64,000 nt of DNA from positions 1,195,001 through 1,259,000 of the forward strand of contig JAEMWC010000033.1 in the NCBI GenBank assembly GCA_016490735.1, read 5' to 3'. Origin of the DNA: Pachyseris speciosa (taxonomy: Eukaryota; Cnidaria; Anthozoa; Scleractinia; Pachyseridae). Position 1 is the stretch's first letter, and every line of letters starts with the position of its first letter. A program made the position numbers and the translations under genes. A model generated the notes under the pieces. The model ran no database searches, had not been told where the DNA came from, and was given only the letters and a program-made list of their open reading frames with translations. Below, one piece after another: positions 63,001 to 64,000 of the stretch.

Positions 63001-64000
63001 TGGAATCGGTGGAATAACCGCACTTTAATTTCGCCGAGACTAATCTCATACCGAGATCTCTTGTGGACGAAGCCGAGGGCGAGATCTGGTGAAATCCGAT
63101 TTGTGCACGTGACCGCCTGTCAGGAATGTGACAGGCGATGTAAGAGCGCATGCTTGAAATAAATCTCAACAGTAAACAGTGGCGGCCGTATCGAGCGACA
63201 GTGACAGTCAGATGTGACAGTCTTGGTCTGCCGCGAAGTTTCCGCTCAGGAATTTAATACAAAAACAACTGAAGGCCTTGAGTGGTTGTGCAGAAAAAAA
63301 GAGACGCCTTGGCAAGTCTTCAATACACCAGCTCCTACCGAATATAACCTCAACTAGCTTGTTGTATTTTGACGGTAGTTATTACTTGATTGTAATTGTT
63401 GTGTCGCCATTGCCACTTTGATGATGAATCAAGTTGAGAAAATTAGAAGCAAGGACAATAAGCAGAAATCATCTCTGCTAGCTGTTTAGAGGCGGACAAA
63501 CATTTAGGAATTAATGTGCAAGATAATTCTGTTGAAAATGTGTTTATGTGCCTGCATGCATGGACTTAGCTTGTGTTAACATCGTGTTTTCTCATCCAGA
63601 AGTGCTTGTCAGTTGTAAAACATACAGAGAAATGTTGTTATCAGATGTTTATCAAAAAACGTAGTCAATGTTGTGGCCGACCAAGTGCACTGCATCGCTG
63701 GATTGCTCACTGAATGACTTGAGCAACGTACTCGTGCCTCGAGATAGCTTTTGCTATAGTTCGGCTCTCACTGAGCTCATTCATGTTGTTACTTCAGTTC
63801 AAACCAGTATGTAACAAAGAATAATAAATACTGTTTATACTCTATTTTGGTGTCTTGTTTTTGACGTGAGAGATTTGGTAGACGTATCATCACTACAAGC
63901 CTACAAGTTACAATGTATATTTTCCGCCATTATTCGCTGAGATGGTTAGCTGGTGCCGGTTGAAAAGTCGAAGAACTTTAGACAATAAGGAAAACCTCGT
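60029..64000. other. Upstream flank of the helicase gene
   Basis: No gene is supported. A possible splice donor follows AGTCAGCAAG (minus strand, near 62132) and could belong to a 5' untranslated exon. The 214-codon plus-strand frame at 62373 contains a T18 run and matches nothing I know. 63180-64000 holds nothing recognisable. Confidence 0.45.

Noticed and set aside
62373..63017. 214-codon plus-strand frame
   Set aside because: Contains a T18 run, no family resemblance, no splice or codon evidence.

Overview
The window looks like nuclear DNA of an animal, most likely an anthozoan cnidarian such as a stony coral. The reasons are AT-rich sequence, short phased exons with GT-AG introns, abundant small inverted-repeat elements, tRNA-like palindromes, and a helicase gene with both HELZ and HELZ2 features. 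I inferred the taxon from this style and could not test it by alignment.

One giant minus-strand gene fills about 53 kb (start codon at 60028, last exon found at 6652). I could chain 35 coding exons with GT/AG borders and consistent reading phase, giving about 10.7 kb of coding sequence (about 3,560 codons). In order the protein carries: an acidic N-terminus and TPR-like helices (exons 1-9, 60.0-55.1 kb); a charged low-complexity linker built partly from duplicated exons (exons 10-17, 54.1-49.4 kb); two large paralogous exons that each end in a CCCH zinc finger (18 and 19), and a third CCCH finger (exons 20-21); a HELZ-type beta-rich region (22-24); a complete UPF1-like SF1 helicase core (25-29); an RNase II/RNB domain with its acidic active-site motif (30); and the first half of a second SF1 helicase (33-35). 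The second helicase lacks motifs II-VI inside the window. Its Walker A exon (34) carries a one-base frameshift in a C run, so the 3' end is either outside the window or decaying.

A single-exon class A GPCR relic lies on the plus strand inside the intron between exons 34 and 35. Its frame is kept through 344 codons, but two Trp codons have become stops and conserved receptor residues are missing.

Intron 26 (22.5-37.8 kb) is a nest of repeats. GATC-rich tandem arrays with an identical 19-base terminus sit inverted near its two ends. Between them are two inverted copies of an unidentified repeat family. One copy was split by a 3.9 kb element with long terminal inverted repeats, and that element was in turn split by a 492 bp MITE. 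The sister sequences preserve the empty site of each insertion.

The left 6.6 kb holds tRNA-like palindromes, MITEs and minisatellites with no recognisable exon. From 7 to 13.5 kb lies the GPCR relic and a 5'-truncated non-LTR retrotransposon. The right 4 kb (60-64 kb) is the upstream flank of the helicase gene, with no gene I can support.
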